Shown piece after piece: positions 18,568 through 27,908 of a stretch of 64,000 bases of DNA; the first letter of the stretch is position 1; each line of letters starts with the position of its first letter. Source of the stretch: Oceanihabitans iliipiscarium (lineage in GTDB: Bacteria > Bacteroidota > Bacteroidia > Flavobacteriales > Flavobacteriaceae); contig NZ_JBHUOV010000007.1 of the NCBI RefSeq assembly GCF_042686125.1, positions 238,726 to 302,725 on the forward strand, given 5' to 3'. Below the pieces are notes generated by a model. The model had not been told where the DNA came from. It did no database searches and was given only the letters and a program-made list of their open reading frames with translations. Made by a program: the position numbers and the translations under genes.

Positions 18568-19380
18568 ATGGGTTTATTTAAAAAAAATCCTTTTGGTCAT
18601 ATTCTCTTCATTAAAAAATGGTTAATCCGAATTTTAGGCGCAATCACTCATAGGCGTTTTCGCGGATTTAATGAGCTTCAAATTGAAGGCTCAGAAATCA
18701 TTAAAAATTTGCCAGATACTAATGTGTTGTTTATTTCTAATCATCAGACTTATTTTGCTGATGTGGTTGCCATGTTTCATGTGTTTAATGCAAGCTTAAG
18801 TCAGCGTGAAGATTCTATCAAAAACATAGGCTATCTATGGAATCCTAAATTAAATATTTATTATGTTGCTGCTAAAGAAACAATGAGCGCAGGTTTACTA
18901 CCAAAAATATTGGCTTATGTTGGGTCTATTAGTATTGAACGGACTTGGCGCTCTGAAGGAAAAGATATAAATAGGCAAGTGAAAATGAGTGATATTTCTA
19001 ATATTAGTAGGGCATTAGATGATGGTTGGGTGATTACTTTTCCTCAAGGGACTACGACGCCTTTTAAACCAATAAGAAAAGGAACAGCTCATATTATAAA
19101 AAGATATAAACCTGTTGTTGTGCCAATTGTAATAGATGGTTTTAGACGTTCTTTTGATAAAAAAGGGCTTCGTATAAAAAAGAAAAATATAATGCAATCT
19201 TTTGAGATCAAGGAACCGCTTCAAATTGATTATGACAATGAAAGTGTAGCGAGTATCGTTGAGAAAATCGAGTATGCTATAGAGCAACACCCTTCATTTT
19301 TAAAAGTAATTCCTCAAAAAGAGCTTGAGCTTCAAGAAGAGTTGAATAAACAACGAAAATGGAGTAAAAAAGAGGCTTAG
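18568..19380 (+). CDS. 1-acyl-glycerol-3-phosphate acyltransferase-like protein
   Basis: A 270-residue PlsC-type acyltransferase. The catalytic region reads SNHQTYFAD, with five rather than the usual four residues between His and Asp, and the second motif is FPQGTTTP rather than the usual FPEGTRS. The rest of the fold is recognisable (FISNHQ, AKETMSAG, GWVITFPQGT, VPIVIDGF). It probably transfers acyl chains to lysophospholipids at the inner membrane. The gene overlaps the convergent membrane-protein gene by 4 bp at the stop codons. Confidence 0.85.
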   Translation: MGLFKKNPFGHILFIKKWLIRILGAITHRRFRGFNELQIEGSEIIKNLPDTNVLFISNHQTYFADVVAMFHVFNASLSQREDSIKNIGYLWNPKLNIYYVAAKETMSAGLLPKILAYVGSISIERTWRSEGKDINRQVKMSDISNISRALDDGWVITFPQGTTTPFKPIRKGTAHIIKRYKPVVVPIVIDGFRRSFDKKGLRIKKKNIMQSFEIKEPLQIDYDNESVASIVEKIEYAIEQHPSFLKVIPQKELELQEELNKQRKWSKKEA

Positions 19381-20021
19381 ACTTCCAGTCGTTTTAATTC
19401 CTTATAATTGTTATTTAGGCGTTTTAATAAAATACCATAAATAAGGTAATAGAATCCTAGAATAATACCAATGAGTACAGCTGAAGCTGCTAGTGCGATT
19501 AAAATGGTAACAGCATAAAACTGAAATAATTCACCATTAGCTGTCGCCTTTTCAATTAAAGAAATCATTTCTTCATCTTTATTAAACTGAATGCCCAAAA
19601 CAACAAATACCGAAAGCGCCATATAGATTAAGTTAAAAGCGACATATTGTTTTATCGTTTTTCGTGTTTTAAGGATGTTTTCCATGAGTTTTTTAGCATT
19701 GTCTGTTGCTGAAATTGTTCTGTAATTCATGAAAAATTTATAAAAGAAATAGGCTAAAATTAAATAACCAAGAGCCATAAAAGGAATCATTATGTTTTCT
19801 GCATGATAAGACTCAAAACGTTTGTTGTAATCTGCATCTTTTAGTGCAAAAGAAATCAATGTCCAGAAAACAAATTCAAGGATACTAATAATGAAAATCC
19901 ACTTTACAATTGAAGATGATTTTTTTAAAATCATGCTGTATAGCTCATTGTAAGTTAATTTCGGAAAGCGAGAGGTGTCCTCTTTCTTCCAATCTTTTTT
20001 TAATAATTCTAATTCATCCAT
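19377..20021 (-). CDS. Membrane protein paired with ECF sigma factor
   Basis: A 214-residue protein starting MDELELLKKDWKKED, followed by four membrane helices (near 38-60, 78-95, 118-138 and 160-190). The N-terminal soluble LLKKDW stretch is common in flavobacterial genes directly behind ECF sigma factors. It may be an anti-sigma factor by position, but it lacks a recognisable zinc anti-sigma motif. It starts 4 bp after the sigma gene and is probably cotranscribed. Confidence 0.8.
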   Translation of the reverse strand: MDELELLKKDWKKEDTSRFPKLTYNELYSMILKKSSSIVKWIFIISILEFVFWTLISFALKDADYNKRFESYHAENIMIPFMALGYLILAYFFYKFFMNYRTISATDNAKKLMENILKTRKTIKQYVAFNLIYMALSVFVVLGIQFNKDEEMISLIEKATANGELFQFYAVTILIALAASAVLIGIILGFYYLIYGILLKRLNNNYKELKRLEV

Positions 20022-20025
20022 AGGG

Positions 20026-20520
20026 TTACGGATTTAAAATGGTTCTTAATTTGTTTTTTACACGATTCATTTTTACACGTGCGTTAACTTCACTAATCCC
20101 CATTGTTTCACTTATTTCTTTATAGTTCTTGTCTTCTAAATATAAGAATACAAGAGCTTTTTCGATGTCGTTTAATTGGTGTACAGCCTTGTATAATAAT
20201 TTTAACTGTTCTTCTTCAGTATCATCATATTCGTCTGCTTTTATTTTAAATTGAATTGTATCAAACTGTTGTGTTGTAATTCTGCGCTTGCTTTTTCGAT
20301 ATAAAGTGATTGCAGTATTCAGACCTACACGATACATCCATGTACTAAATTTGGCATCGCCTCTAAATTTTGGATAAGCTCGCCAAAGCTGTATGGTAAT
20401 CTCTTGAAACAAATCATTATGCGCATCTTGATTGTTGGTGTATAGCCTACAAACTTTATGCACTATATTTTGATGCTGTTCTAATTGTTCTACAAAACTA
20501 TGTTCTAACTCTTTATTCAA
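20026..20520 (-). CDS. ECF sigma-70 family RNA polymerase sigma factor
   Basis: A 164-residue ECF sigma factor with region 2 (NNQDAHNDLFQEITIQLWRAYPKFRGDAKFSTWMYRVGLNTAI) and region 4 (LNDIEKALVFLYLEDKNYKEISETMGISEVNARVKMNRVKNKL). The reading frame opens with TTG at 20520; no in-frame ATG lies between the upstream stop and the conserved sequence, so a TTG start is likely. The next gene encodes a four-helix membrane protein that may control it. Confidence 0.93.
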   Translation of the reverse strand: MNKELEHSFVEQLEQHQNIVHKVCRLYTNNQDAHNDLFQEITIQLWRAYPKFRGDAKFSTWMYRVGLNTAITLYRKSKRRITTQQFDTIQFKIKADEYDDTEEEQLKLLYKAVHQLNDIEKALVFLYLEDKNYKEISETMGISEVNARVKMNRVKNKLRTILNP

Positions 20521-20650
20521 GGTGATGGTTTAGTTACTCTATAAGTAGCATTTTATAAAAAATGTTACACGAAGGATTAAGATCGTTTAAAAATAGTGTT
20601 TAAGATGCTTATTTTGTAACTTTGTGAAAGATATTTTTTAGTCTAGACAT

Positions 20651-21928
20651 ATGAATATTCCTAAGTCTGAAGTCCCTAGAATTGTTATTATTGGAGGAGG
20701 TTTTGCTGGCATTAAATTGGCCAAATCTTTAAAAAATAAAGCCGTACAAGTTGTTTTAATTGATAAAAATAATTATCACACTTTTCAACCTTTATTATAT
20801 CAGGTTTCTAGTGCTGGATTAGAGCCAGATTCAATAGCTTATCCTTTACGTAAAATTTTAAAAAAACATGAGAATGCTTTTTTTCGTTTAGCTGAAGTTT
20901 ATAGTATTAAGCCAGAAAACAAATCGATTACAACAAGTATTGGTCAGTTAAATTATGATTATTTAGTTATTGCGACTGGAGCGAAAACCAATTTTTTTGG
21001 AAATAAGGCGGTTGAAGCCAATAGTATGGCAATGAAAACGGTTCCGCAAGCGTTGAATATTAGAAGTTTGATACTTCAGAATTTTGAAAAAGCAGCTATT
21101 GCAAATTCAAAAGCTAGTCGAAAAACTTTTTTAAATTTCGTAATTGTTGGAGCAGGACCTACAGGAGTTGAGTTGGCAGGAGCTATTGCAGAGCTTAAAA
21201 ATCATATTTTACCTAGGGATTACCATGATTTGAATGCGAGTGATATGCAGATTCATTTACTTGAAGGAAGTGCGCGTGTGTTGTCGCCTATGAGTCCGCA
21301 TGCTTCTAAGAAGGCTGAAAAATTTTTAAAAAATCTCGGTGTTCATGTACATTGTAACACTTTTGTAAAGCACTATGATGGCTTAACTGTAATGACAAAT
21401 ACTACCTTGCAATTGCAAACAGAAACTCTAATTTGGGCTGCTGGTGTTACGGGAAATCCTGTTAATGGCCTTCGAGCTGAAGCGTTATCAGAACGTGGAA
21501 ATCGTTACGTGGTGGATGAGTATAATATGGTGGAAGGGTATGATTCAATTTTTGCTTTAGGTGATATTGCGTTAATGAAAACGCAAAAATACCCTAAAGG
21601 TCATCCGCAAGTGGCTCAACCTGCCATTCAGCAAGGTGAATTATTAAGTAAAAATTTATTAAAATTAATACAGGGAAAACCATTAAAAAAGTTTGTTTAT
21701 AATGACAAAGGATCTATGGCTACTATTGGAAGAAATAAAGCAGTTGTGGATTTAAGTCAATATAAGTTTGCAGGAATTTTTGCATGGTTTGTTTGGATGT
21801 TTATTCATCTTATGGCTTTGGTTGGATTTAGAAATAGAGTTGTGGTTTTATTTAACTGGATTTATAATTATATCAATTTTGATAAATCTGCTCGACTAAT
21901 AATTAGACCGTTTAATAAGTTGAAGTAA
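20651..21928 (+). CDS. Type II NADH dehydrogenase-like FAD oxidoreductase
   Basis: A 425-residue flavoprotein of the NDH-2 family. The FAD motif GGGFAGIKLAKSL lies at residues 13-25, a second dinucleotide motif VGAGPTGVELAGAIAEL near 165-181, and the FAD-binding GYDSIFALGDIA near 298-309. The C-terminal tail (FAWFVWMFIHLMALVGFRNRVVV) is the hydrophobic membrane-association segment of NDH-2. It would oxidise NADH and reduce menaquinone without proton pumping. A possible -7 element TAACTTTG lies at 20617-20624. Confidence 0.93.
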   Translation: MNIPKSEVPRIVIIGGGFAGIKLAKSLKNKAVQVVLIDKNNYHTFQPLLYQVSSAGLEPDSIAYPLRKILKKHENAFFRLAEVYSIKPENKSITTSIGQLNYDYLVIATGAKTNFFGNKAVEANSMAMKTVPQALNIRSLILQNFEKAAIANSKASRKTFLNFVIVGAGPTGVELAGAIAELKNHILPRDYHDLNASDMQIHLLEGSARVLSPMSPHASKKAEKFLKNLGVHVHCNTFVKHYDGLTVMTNTTLQLQTETLIWAAGVTGNPVNGLRAEALSERGNRYVVDEYNMVEGYDSIFALGDIALMKTQKYPKGHPQVAQPAIQQGELLSKNLLKLIQGKPLKKFVYNDKGSMATIGRNKAVVDLSQYKFAGIFAWFVWMFIHLMALVGFRNRVVVLFNWIYNYINFDKSARLIIRPFNKLK

Positions 21929-22048
21929 AAGTTTATATTATTATATTTAAAGTATTGATTAATAATATTATAAATTTTAAGTATAGATATTATCTATCGT
22001 GATCAAAGACCTAAAAGTTATATAATTATAAGCGTCATTCGCAGCGCA

Positions 22049-22288
22049 TTATTCATCATGCCATTCGCCTCTATGTGGTTTTAGTTGGTCTCTAAAAGGT
22101 TTCATATCTTCTTCATTTACCACAATAAAAGTTAAGGAGTGAAATTCATTTATTGTTTCGTGACCAATCATTAAAACCGTTGAGTTTTGATGCTTCACAT
22201 ATTCGTTTAAATGTATTTCGTGATGCTGAGCAGTTCTTAATGCTCCAGGACCTCTAAAATCCCATATAAGTTTTAGTTTACGCTTCAT
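22049..22288 (-). CDS. Small conserved hypothetical protein
   Basis: A 79-residue protein starting MKRKLKLIWDFRGPGALRTAQHHEIHL. The ATG at 22288 is preferred over an in-frame ATG 24 bp upstream because it gives a short 11-bp overlap with the upstream SRPBCC gene and removes a non-conserved extension. Histidine-rich segments (AQHHEIHL, GHETINEFHS) are visible but no domain is recognised. It is cotranscribed with the SRPBCC gene. Confidence 0.75.
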   Translation of the reverse strand: MKRKLKLIWDFRGPGALRTAQHHEIHLNEYVKHQNSTVLMIGHETINEFHSLTFIVVNEEDMKPFRDQLKPHRGEWHDE

Positions 22289-22733
22289 TGACTGATATAT
22301 CGTTTTCTGCAAAGTTTTTAAAATCTAATAAGTATTTCATCGATTGCTTTTTAAAAGCTCTAGGCATGAGTAAAATCATCATTCGTAAGGTGAATGTTGT
22401 TGGTAAAAATTCATTTTTGCTCGTCCATTTAGTAAATCCTTCAGGTGTTGATTCAAAATAATTTTTTTGAATGTTATGTACGCCTTTGGTGTCATAAGTC
22501 ATATGAAGTTCATGAGGTAGTTTGCTATAAATAATAGTTTCTGTAAGGTTCATTTCGCGCTTACCTAGTTTGTAAAAGAGCTCCATTTTACTACCTAATT
22601 CGCCAGGAATACCAGAAATATATTCATAACGAACTAATCCTTTTTGCCAATGCTTCATGTTTTCAGCATTGTTTAATTTTTTTATAAAGTCATCTAACGG
22701 AAGTTCAATAATGATTTCTGTTGTATAAGTCAT
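22278..22733 (-). CDS. SRPBCC family protein
   Basis: A 151-residue protein with the START/SRPBCC (Bet v1-like) pattern: an initial strand (YTTEIIIELPLDDFIKKLNNAENMKHWQKGL), a middle sheet and a C-terminal helix (PRAFKKQSMKYLLDFKNFAEN). Such domains bind hydrophobic ligands. It is the first gene of a two-gene unit with the overlapping 79-residue ORF. Confidence 0.87.
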   Translation of the reverse strand: MTYTTEIIIELPLDDFIKKLNNAENMKHWQKGLVRYEYISGIPGELGSKMELFYKLGKREMNLTETIIYSKLPHELHMTYDTKGVHNIQKNYFESTPEGFTKWTSKNEFLPTTFTLRMMILLMPRAFKKQSMKYLLDFKNFAENDISVNEA

Positions 22734-22786
22734 TGTGTATAATTTATTGCATAGTATAAAGATACTATTTTATATAAAAACAGATA

Positions 22787-22818
22787 AAAAAGCCACCTTG
22801 GTTAAGGTGGCTAAAAAA
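22787..22818 (-). terminator. Terminator of T9SS cargo gene
   Basis: Perfect 9-bp stem AGCCACCTT/AAGGTGGCT (22791-22799 with 22804-22812). Read on the minus strand it follows the 22837-23490 gene and ends in a run of six T. Confidence 0.9.
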
Positions 22819-22836
22819 GGGTTATAATTAAAGTTT

Positions 22837-23490
22837 TTAATGAATCGTTTTAATTACTTGAGTTGTATTACCTGATTCAAGCTGAACAAAGTATACTTTA
22901 TTCTTATTAAGGTTTAGATCAAAACTAGTATTTGCACTTATGTTAATGTTTGTATAGTGCTTAACTAATTGTCCATTTATGTTATATACGTTTATGGAAA
23001 TAGTTTCATTTTTTGAGGCCATTAACTGTCCATTAACAATGCTAAATGAAAGTTCGTTTTTCTCAATATCTGATGTAGATAAAGTTGTTACAGGAACATA
23101 GCTGGCTGCTAATCCGCTAAAACCACCACTAGCTGGATTTTGACTTCCCATGTTGTCATTATAAGTGTAATATATTTCGTCAATTGTAGTGCCATTTGGG
23201 TAAAAATCAGATAAATCAATAGTGACTTTATACAGGTCAGCACCTAGGCTAGCCATTATTGTGCCAGGGAAGCTTCCTAGTGGTTCAGAAGATATGCCAT
23301 TTGAAGCATCGGAAGCGTCAATAAATAAATACAGATATATATCATTGCCATTAGCATCCCAATCGTCTCCATCAAATGTGTCGTCAACGTTAAATGTAAC
23401 AAAGTTGTCGTCCGTTTGAATACGCATTTGGGCATTAGCTATTGTCACACATAAAACACCTAGTAACAATAAAAGTAATCTTGTTTTCAT
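22837..23490 (-). CDS. T9SS type A sorting domain secreted protein
   Basis: A 217-residue secreted protein. Residues 1-20 are a signal peptide (TIANAQ). The last 75 residues are a type A C-terminal sorting domain of the Por/T9SS pathway: ISINVYNINGQLVKHY, the spaced NISANTSFDLN, and the closing VYFVQLESGNTTQVIKTIH. The middle 110 residues, with an acidic DDTFDGDDWDANGNDIYLYLFID segment, are the cargo; that part resembles carbohydrate-binding or calcium-dependent modules but I cannot name it. The presence of a cargo protein implies a T9SS elsewhere in the genome. Confidence 0.88.
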   Translation of the reverse strand: MKTRLLLLLLGVLCVTIANAQMRIQTDDNFVTFNVDDTFDGDDWDANGNDIYLYLFIDASDASNGISSEPLGSFPGTIMASLGADLYKVTIDLSDFYPNGTTIDEIYYTYNDNMGSQNPASGGFSGLAASYVPVTTLSTSDIEKNELSFSIVNGQLMASKNETISINVYNINGQLVKHYTNINISANTSFDLNLNKNKVYFVQLESGNTTQVIKTIH

Positions 23491-23655
23491 AAGTTATTTC
23501 TTGTAAAATTAATAGTTTAAGCTAAAATATAATAACAATAACAAAATTCCATGTTTTCATGTTGAAAAGCTAAATTCAACGTTTTTGTGTTTAATCATGT
23601 GCAACTAATATAAAATTAATACTAAAAAAACTTATTAACCGTTTGTTAATGCGAC

Positions 23656-23685
23656 TTGGTATATAGCTTAATATTTCTATTTTTG
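23656..23685 (+). promoter_or_regulatory. Bacteroidota promoter of chaperone operon
   Basis: TTG at 23656-23658, a 19-base spacer, and the -7 element TATTTTTG at 23678-23685, which is the consensus form for the housekeeping sigma of Bacteroidota. It lies 32 bp before the start of the first PPIase gene. Confidence 0.8.
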
Positions 23686-23717
23686 CAAGACTTTAAAATA
23701 ATACCTTAAGATACATT

Positions 23718-25643
23718 ATGAGACTATTATCCATCCTATTCTTTTTTATTTTTACAATAAGTTTTCAGGCTCAAAATAAAGCAGGTGTACTTTTTACCGT
23801 AGATAATGATCCTGTATATAGTTCAGAGTTTATTCGTGTTTTTAATAAGAATCTAGATTTAGTTAAAGATGAATCTCAAAAAGACGTAGATGAATACTTA
23901 AAGCTATTCATTAATTATAAGCTCAAGTTAAAAGAAGCTAAAACTTTAGGTTTAGATAAAGATGAAAAATATTTAAGAGAACTTGGGAGCTATAAAAAAC
24001 AGTTATCAAAAAACTACTTAACAGACAATAAGGTTACAAATGAATTGGTTGAGGAAGCTTATGAGCGAATTTCCAATGAAGTAAATGCTAGCCATATATT
24101 GGTTCGAGTAGATGAAAATGCAAGCCCTAAAGATACGCTTGTAGCTTATAACAAATTATTAAAATTAAGAGCGCGTGTTATTGAAGAAGGTTATAAAGCT
24201 GTTCAAAAAGATGTGCATGATGGTAAAACGGTTTTTGCAGAAGACTTAAATTATTTCACTGGGTTTAAAATGGTTTATGAGTTTGAAAATGTGGCTTTTA
24301 ATACTCCTGTAGGTGAAGTGTCACAACCTTTTAGAACCCAGTTTGGATACCATATTGTTAAGGTGTTTGATAAAAGAAAATCTAGAGGTCAGCGTGAAGT
24401 AGCTCATATTATGATTAATTTAAAAGAAGATGCTGAAAGTAGAATTCAGGATATATACAAGAAAATTCAACAAGGGGAAGATTTTGGGTCTTTAGCTAAA
24501 CAGTTTTCAGAAGATAAAAGCACGTCCAATAAAGAAGGAAAATTAACGCCGTTTTCAGGAGGAGAATTACGTTCTCCAGAATTTGAAAATCAAGCTTTCG
24601 GAATTCAAAATGAAGGGGATTATACTCAACCATTTAAAACCGATTTTGGATGGCATATTATAAAACTTATCAAAAAAATAGAAATCGGTTCTTTTGAAGA
24701 CATGAAACCTACGCTAGAATCGAAAGTAAAACGAGATTCTAGATCTAAATTAATAAGTGAATCTAGAGTTGAAGAACTAAAAAAACGATATACCATTTCT
24801 AATGTAGATCAGGATTTGGAATACTTTACTTCTATACTAAACAACGAATACTACAATAGTAAATGGAAAGTGCCAGAAGACTTTAATCCTGAAAAAGCAT
24901 TTGTTAAAATCGAAAGCAAACAATTAACATATAAGGATTTTGCAGATTTCTTAATTAAAAATCAACGTCGTACAACAAAACAAGTCGATTTTAAAGAATT
25001 GGTTACTACAACGTATAATAGTTTTTTAGAAGGCAACTTGCTAGAATTTCAAGAAGAAAATTTAGAAAACGAAAATGAAGAATTCTCTTATATTTTAAGT
25101 GAGTATAGAGACGGATTGTTGTTGTTTGAGTTAATGGAGAATGAGATATGGAAAGCTGCAGCCAAAGATACCGTTGCTGTACAAGAATATTACAGTGCAA
25201 ACCAAAGCAACTATTTTTTTAATGAACGTATTGATGCTATTGTAGCGTCTTCAGCTAAAAGAAAAGATATAGAAAAGGTTGGAAAGTTGATGAAAGAAGG
25301 AAAAACACCAGACGAAATAAAAGAGCTTGTTAATACCAATGATGAAATCCGTGTCATCTTTACATCAGATAAAATGGATGCAAGTCATCAAGCTATTCCT
25401 AATGGATTTTTATTTAAAAAAGGCGTGTCAGAAGTTTTAGAACATAATGGTGCTTTTATAGTGGTAAAAGTTAATGAAGTGCTTCCAAAAACGTTTAAAA
25501 CTTTTGAAGAAGCTAAAGGAAAAGTTGTTAGTGATTATCAAGAGGCTAAAGAAATGAAATGGCTAAAAGCACTTGCCAACAAGTATAAAGTAGTCATTAA
25601 TCAAGAGGCTTTAAAAGAAGTGAAATATAAATTAAACAAATAA
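23718..25643 (+). CDS. Periplasmic parvulin-type PPIase
   Basis: A 641-residue protein with a signal peptide (cleavage after ISFQA) and at least two parvulin domains: the first near 115-220 (VNASHILVRV ... VGEVSQPFRTQFGYHIVKVFD) and the second near 225-325 (EVAHIMINLKED ... DYTQPFKTDFGWHIIKL). A more divergent segment follows. The layout resembles SurA/PpiD-type outer-membrane protein chaperones. It begins an operon with the next three genes. Confidence 0.9.
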   Translation: MRLLSILFFFIFTISFQAQNKAGVLFTVDNDPVYSSEFIRVFNKNLDLVKDESQKDVDEYLKLFINYKLKLKEAKTLGLDKDEKYLRELGSYKKQLSKNYLTDNKVTNELVEEAYERISNEVNASHILVRVDENASPKDTLVAYNKLLKLRARVIEEGYKAVQKDVHDGKTVFAEDLNYFTGFKMVYEFENVAFNTPVGEVSQPFRTQFGYHIVKVFDKRKSRGQREVAHIMINLKEDAESRIQDIYKKIQQGEDFGSLAKQFSEDKSTSNKEGKLTPFSGGELRSPEFENQAFGIQNEGDYTQPFKTDFGWHIIKLIKKIEIGSFEDMKPTLESKVKRDSRSKLISESRVEELKKRYTISNVDQDLEYFTSILNNEYYNSKWKVPEDFNPEKAFVKIESKQLTYKDFADFLIKNQRRTTKQVDFKELVTTTYNSFLEGNLLEFQEENLENENEEFSYILSEYRDGLLLFELMENEIWKAAAKDTVAVQEYYSANQSNYFFNERIDAIVASSAKRKDIEKVGKLMKEGKTPDEIKELVNTNDEIRVIFTSDKMDASHQAIPNGFLFKKGVSEVLEHNGAFIVVKVNEVLPKTFKTFEEAKGKVVSDYQEAKEMKWLKALANKYKVVINQEALKEVKYKLNK

Positions 25644-25644
25644 T

Positions 25645-26499
25645 TTGCGTTTTAAAATCGTCATATTAGTCGCTGTTGTCTTTCTTTTAATGTCTTGCGA
25701 TTTTTTTAAAGAGCAAGAAGAAAGAACACCAATAGCACGAGTTAATGAATCGTATTTGTACGAAGAAGATATCGAGGATTTAATGACTCAAGAACTTTCT
25801 ATAGAAGACAGCACGATATTAGTTAACAATTATATTAATAGTTGGGCAACTCAGCAGTTGCTTGTTCAAGGTGCAATGCTTAATTTAAGTGAAGAAAAAC
25901 AAAATGAATTTAACAGATTAGTTGAACAGTATAAGAGCGATTTATATTCTAAAGCATATTTACAAGCTCTAGTAAACAGAGGTTTAGATACAATTGTGTC
26001 TTTTGAAGAGGCTGAAATTTACTATAATGCAAACAAGGAGGCTTTTAAGCTTAATGAAGAGTTAATCAAGTTTCGTTATATCAATCTAGATGAAAATTGG
26101 AAAGATAACAACGAGGTGGCAAAGAAATTTAAAAGGTTTGACGCTCAAGATAAAAAAGAACTCGACTCCATGTCTATACAATTTAAATCGTATTCGTTAA
26201 ATGATTCTATTTGGATAAAGTTGAACCAAATAATAGAAAAAATTCCTGCAATAAATGCAAATAATAAAGATCAACTGTTAAAAAAATCTAATTTTATACA
26301 ACTCGAAGACTCATTAGGTTTATATTTGATGCAAATTAATGACGTGCTATTGCAAAACAGTATTGCGCCAATAGAATATGTGAAACCTACGATTGATCAG
26401 ATAGTCATTAATAAAAGAAAATTAGAAAAAATCAGAGAATTAGAAAAGGATATTACAAAAGATGCAATTACAAACAAACAATTTGAAATTTACAAATAA
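25645..26499 (+). CDS. PPIase-operon lipoprotein
   Basis: A 284-residue lipoprotein (lipobox LLMSC, Cys18). It starts at TTG, one base after the stop of the preceding PPIase; no ATG gives the signal peptide. It resembles the non-catalytic N-terminal domain of SurA/PpiD proteins (ARVNESYLYEEDIEDL, LVNNYINSWATQQLLVQGA) but I see no intact parvulin domain. It is likely a chaperone-like partner in outer-membrane protein assembly; that role is inferred from position and resemblance. Confidence 0.82.
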   Translation: MRFKIVILVAVVFLLMSCDFFKEQEERTPIARVNESYLYEEDIEDLMTQELSIEDSTILVNNYINSWATQQLLVQGAMLNLSEEKQNEFNRLVEQYKSDLYSKAYLQALVNRGLDTIVSFEEAEIYYNANKEAFKLNEELIKFRYINLDENWKDNNEVAKKFKRFDAQDKKELDSMSIQFKSYSLNDSIWIKLNQIIEKIPAINANNKDQLLKKSNFIQLEDSLGLYLMQINDVLLQNSIAPIEYVKPTIDQIVINKRKLEKIRELEKDITKDAITNKQFEIYK

Positions 26500-27907
26500 T
26501 CTAAAACACATATTTACATTATGTGTAGCAATTTTTATCTCAAGCGAATTATCAGCGCAAGAAATCATTCCAGATGAAGTGAAAGAAGAGGTAAAAGATA
26601 GTGTACAACCATTTCAGGCTACTAAAATTGATGGTGTTGCTGCTGTAGTTGGAGATAATATTATTTTAGAATCTGATATCGATAAAACCATTTTACAAAT
26701 GAAATCTCAAGGCGTCAACGTTGAAGATATTCCACGCTGTCAGATTTTTGGATCACTTTTAGAAAATAAACTTTATGCACATCATGCCGTTCAAGATAGT
26801 ATTGAAGTGTCTGATGATGAAATACGATCAAATGTCGATTTTCAAATTCAACAATTTCTGGCTAATACAGGAGGAACATTAGAAGACCTTATTAAGTTTT
26901 ATAAAAAAGAAGATGAAAAGAGCTTTAGAGAGGAAATGTACCAGATTAATAAAGGAAATGAACTTGCTAAACGCATGCAAAGTAGTATAGTTGACGAAAT
27001 TGAAGTCACTCCAGAAGAGGTGAGACTTTTTTTTAATAAAATTCCAGAAGATGAACGACCAACATTTGGGACAGAATTAAAGGTGTCTCAAATTGTAATC
27101 GAACCAAAAGTTTCTCCTGAAGAAAAGGAAAAGATTATTAATAGACTTAAAGAATTTAAAGCAGATGTTTTAGAAAATGGAGCAAGTTTTAGATCTAAAG
27201 TAGTTCTTTATACAGACGATAAAGCATCTATTCCAAAAGGAGGTTTATACACTTTAAATAGAGAAAAGCCAGTGTTTGTAAAAGAATTTAGAGATGTTGC
27301 TTTCTCTTTAGAAGAAGGTGAAATTTCTGAGCCTTTTGAAAGTGTTTTCGGATTTCATATAATTCAGCTTGAAAAAATACGCGGACAAGAATATGACGCA
27401 AGACATATTTTATTGATTCCTGAAGTTTCTCAATCCGCAATGGACGAAGCTAAAGAAAAATTGGAAGCCATTCGAGAAAAAATTGTAAATGGTGATATCA
27501 CTTTTGAAGAAGCTGCTAGAGAGTCTAGTGATGAAAAAGAAACAAAAAGTGAAGGCGGATTTTTAATTAATCCTGCAACACAAGATTATAATTTTGAGTT
27601 AACACGAATGGATACAGAATTATATACTCAAATTCAAGATTTAAAAGATGGCGAAATTACTTTAGTTCAAACTGAAAGAGATAGAACAGGTAAGGTTAAG
27701 TATAAAATTCTTCGTGTAACAGATAGAGTTGACGAGCATGTTGCAGACTATTCTAGAGATTATTTGAAAATAAAAGATTTAGCACTCACAGAAAAACAAT
27801 TTAAAGCTATTGGAAAATGGCAAGATGATAAAATCATGGATACCTATGTTAAAATTAATGGAGAACATAGAGACTGTGATTTTACGAGTAACTGGTTAAA
27901 GAAATAA
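26462..27907 (+). CDS. surA: SurA-like periplasmic chaperone/PPIase
   Basis: A 481-residue exported protein (signal near residues 15-32, SELSAQ). A SurA N-terminal domain (GVAAVVGDNIILESDIDKTILQMKSQG) is followed by two parvulin domains (LKVSQIVIEPKVSPEEK ... ISEPFESVFGFHIIQLEK, and DARHILLIPEVSQ). SurA escorts unfolded outer-membrane proteins across the periplasm. The gene overlaps the preceding lipoprotein gene by 38 bp and is followed one base later by a MoxR gene. Confidence 0.9.
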   Translation: MQLQTNNLKFTNNLKHIFTLCVAIFISSELSAQEIIPDEVKEEVKDSVQPFQATKIDGVAAVVGDNIILESDIDKTILQMKSQGVNVEDIPRCQIFGSLLENKLYAHHAVQDSIEVSDDEIRSNVDFQIQQFLANTGGTLEDLIKFYKKEDEKSFREEMYQINKGNELAKRMQSSIVDEIEVTPEEVRLFFNKIPEDERPTFGTELKVSQIVIEPKVSPEEKEKIINRLKEFKADVLENGASFRSKVVLYTDDKASIPKGGLYTLNREKPVFVKEFRDVAFSLEEGEISEPFESVFGFHIIQLEKIRGQEYDARHILLIPEVSQSAMDEAKEKLEAIREKIVNGDITFEEAARESSDEKETKSEGGFLINPATQDYNFELTRMDTELYTQIQDLKDGEITLVQTERDRTGKVKYKILRVTDRVDEHVADYSRDYLKIKDLALTEKQFKAIGKWQDDKIMDTYVKINGEHRDCDFTSNWLKK

Positions 27908-27908
27908 T

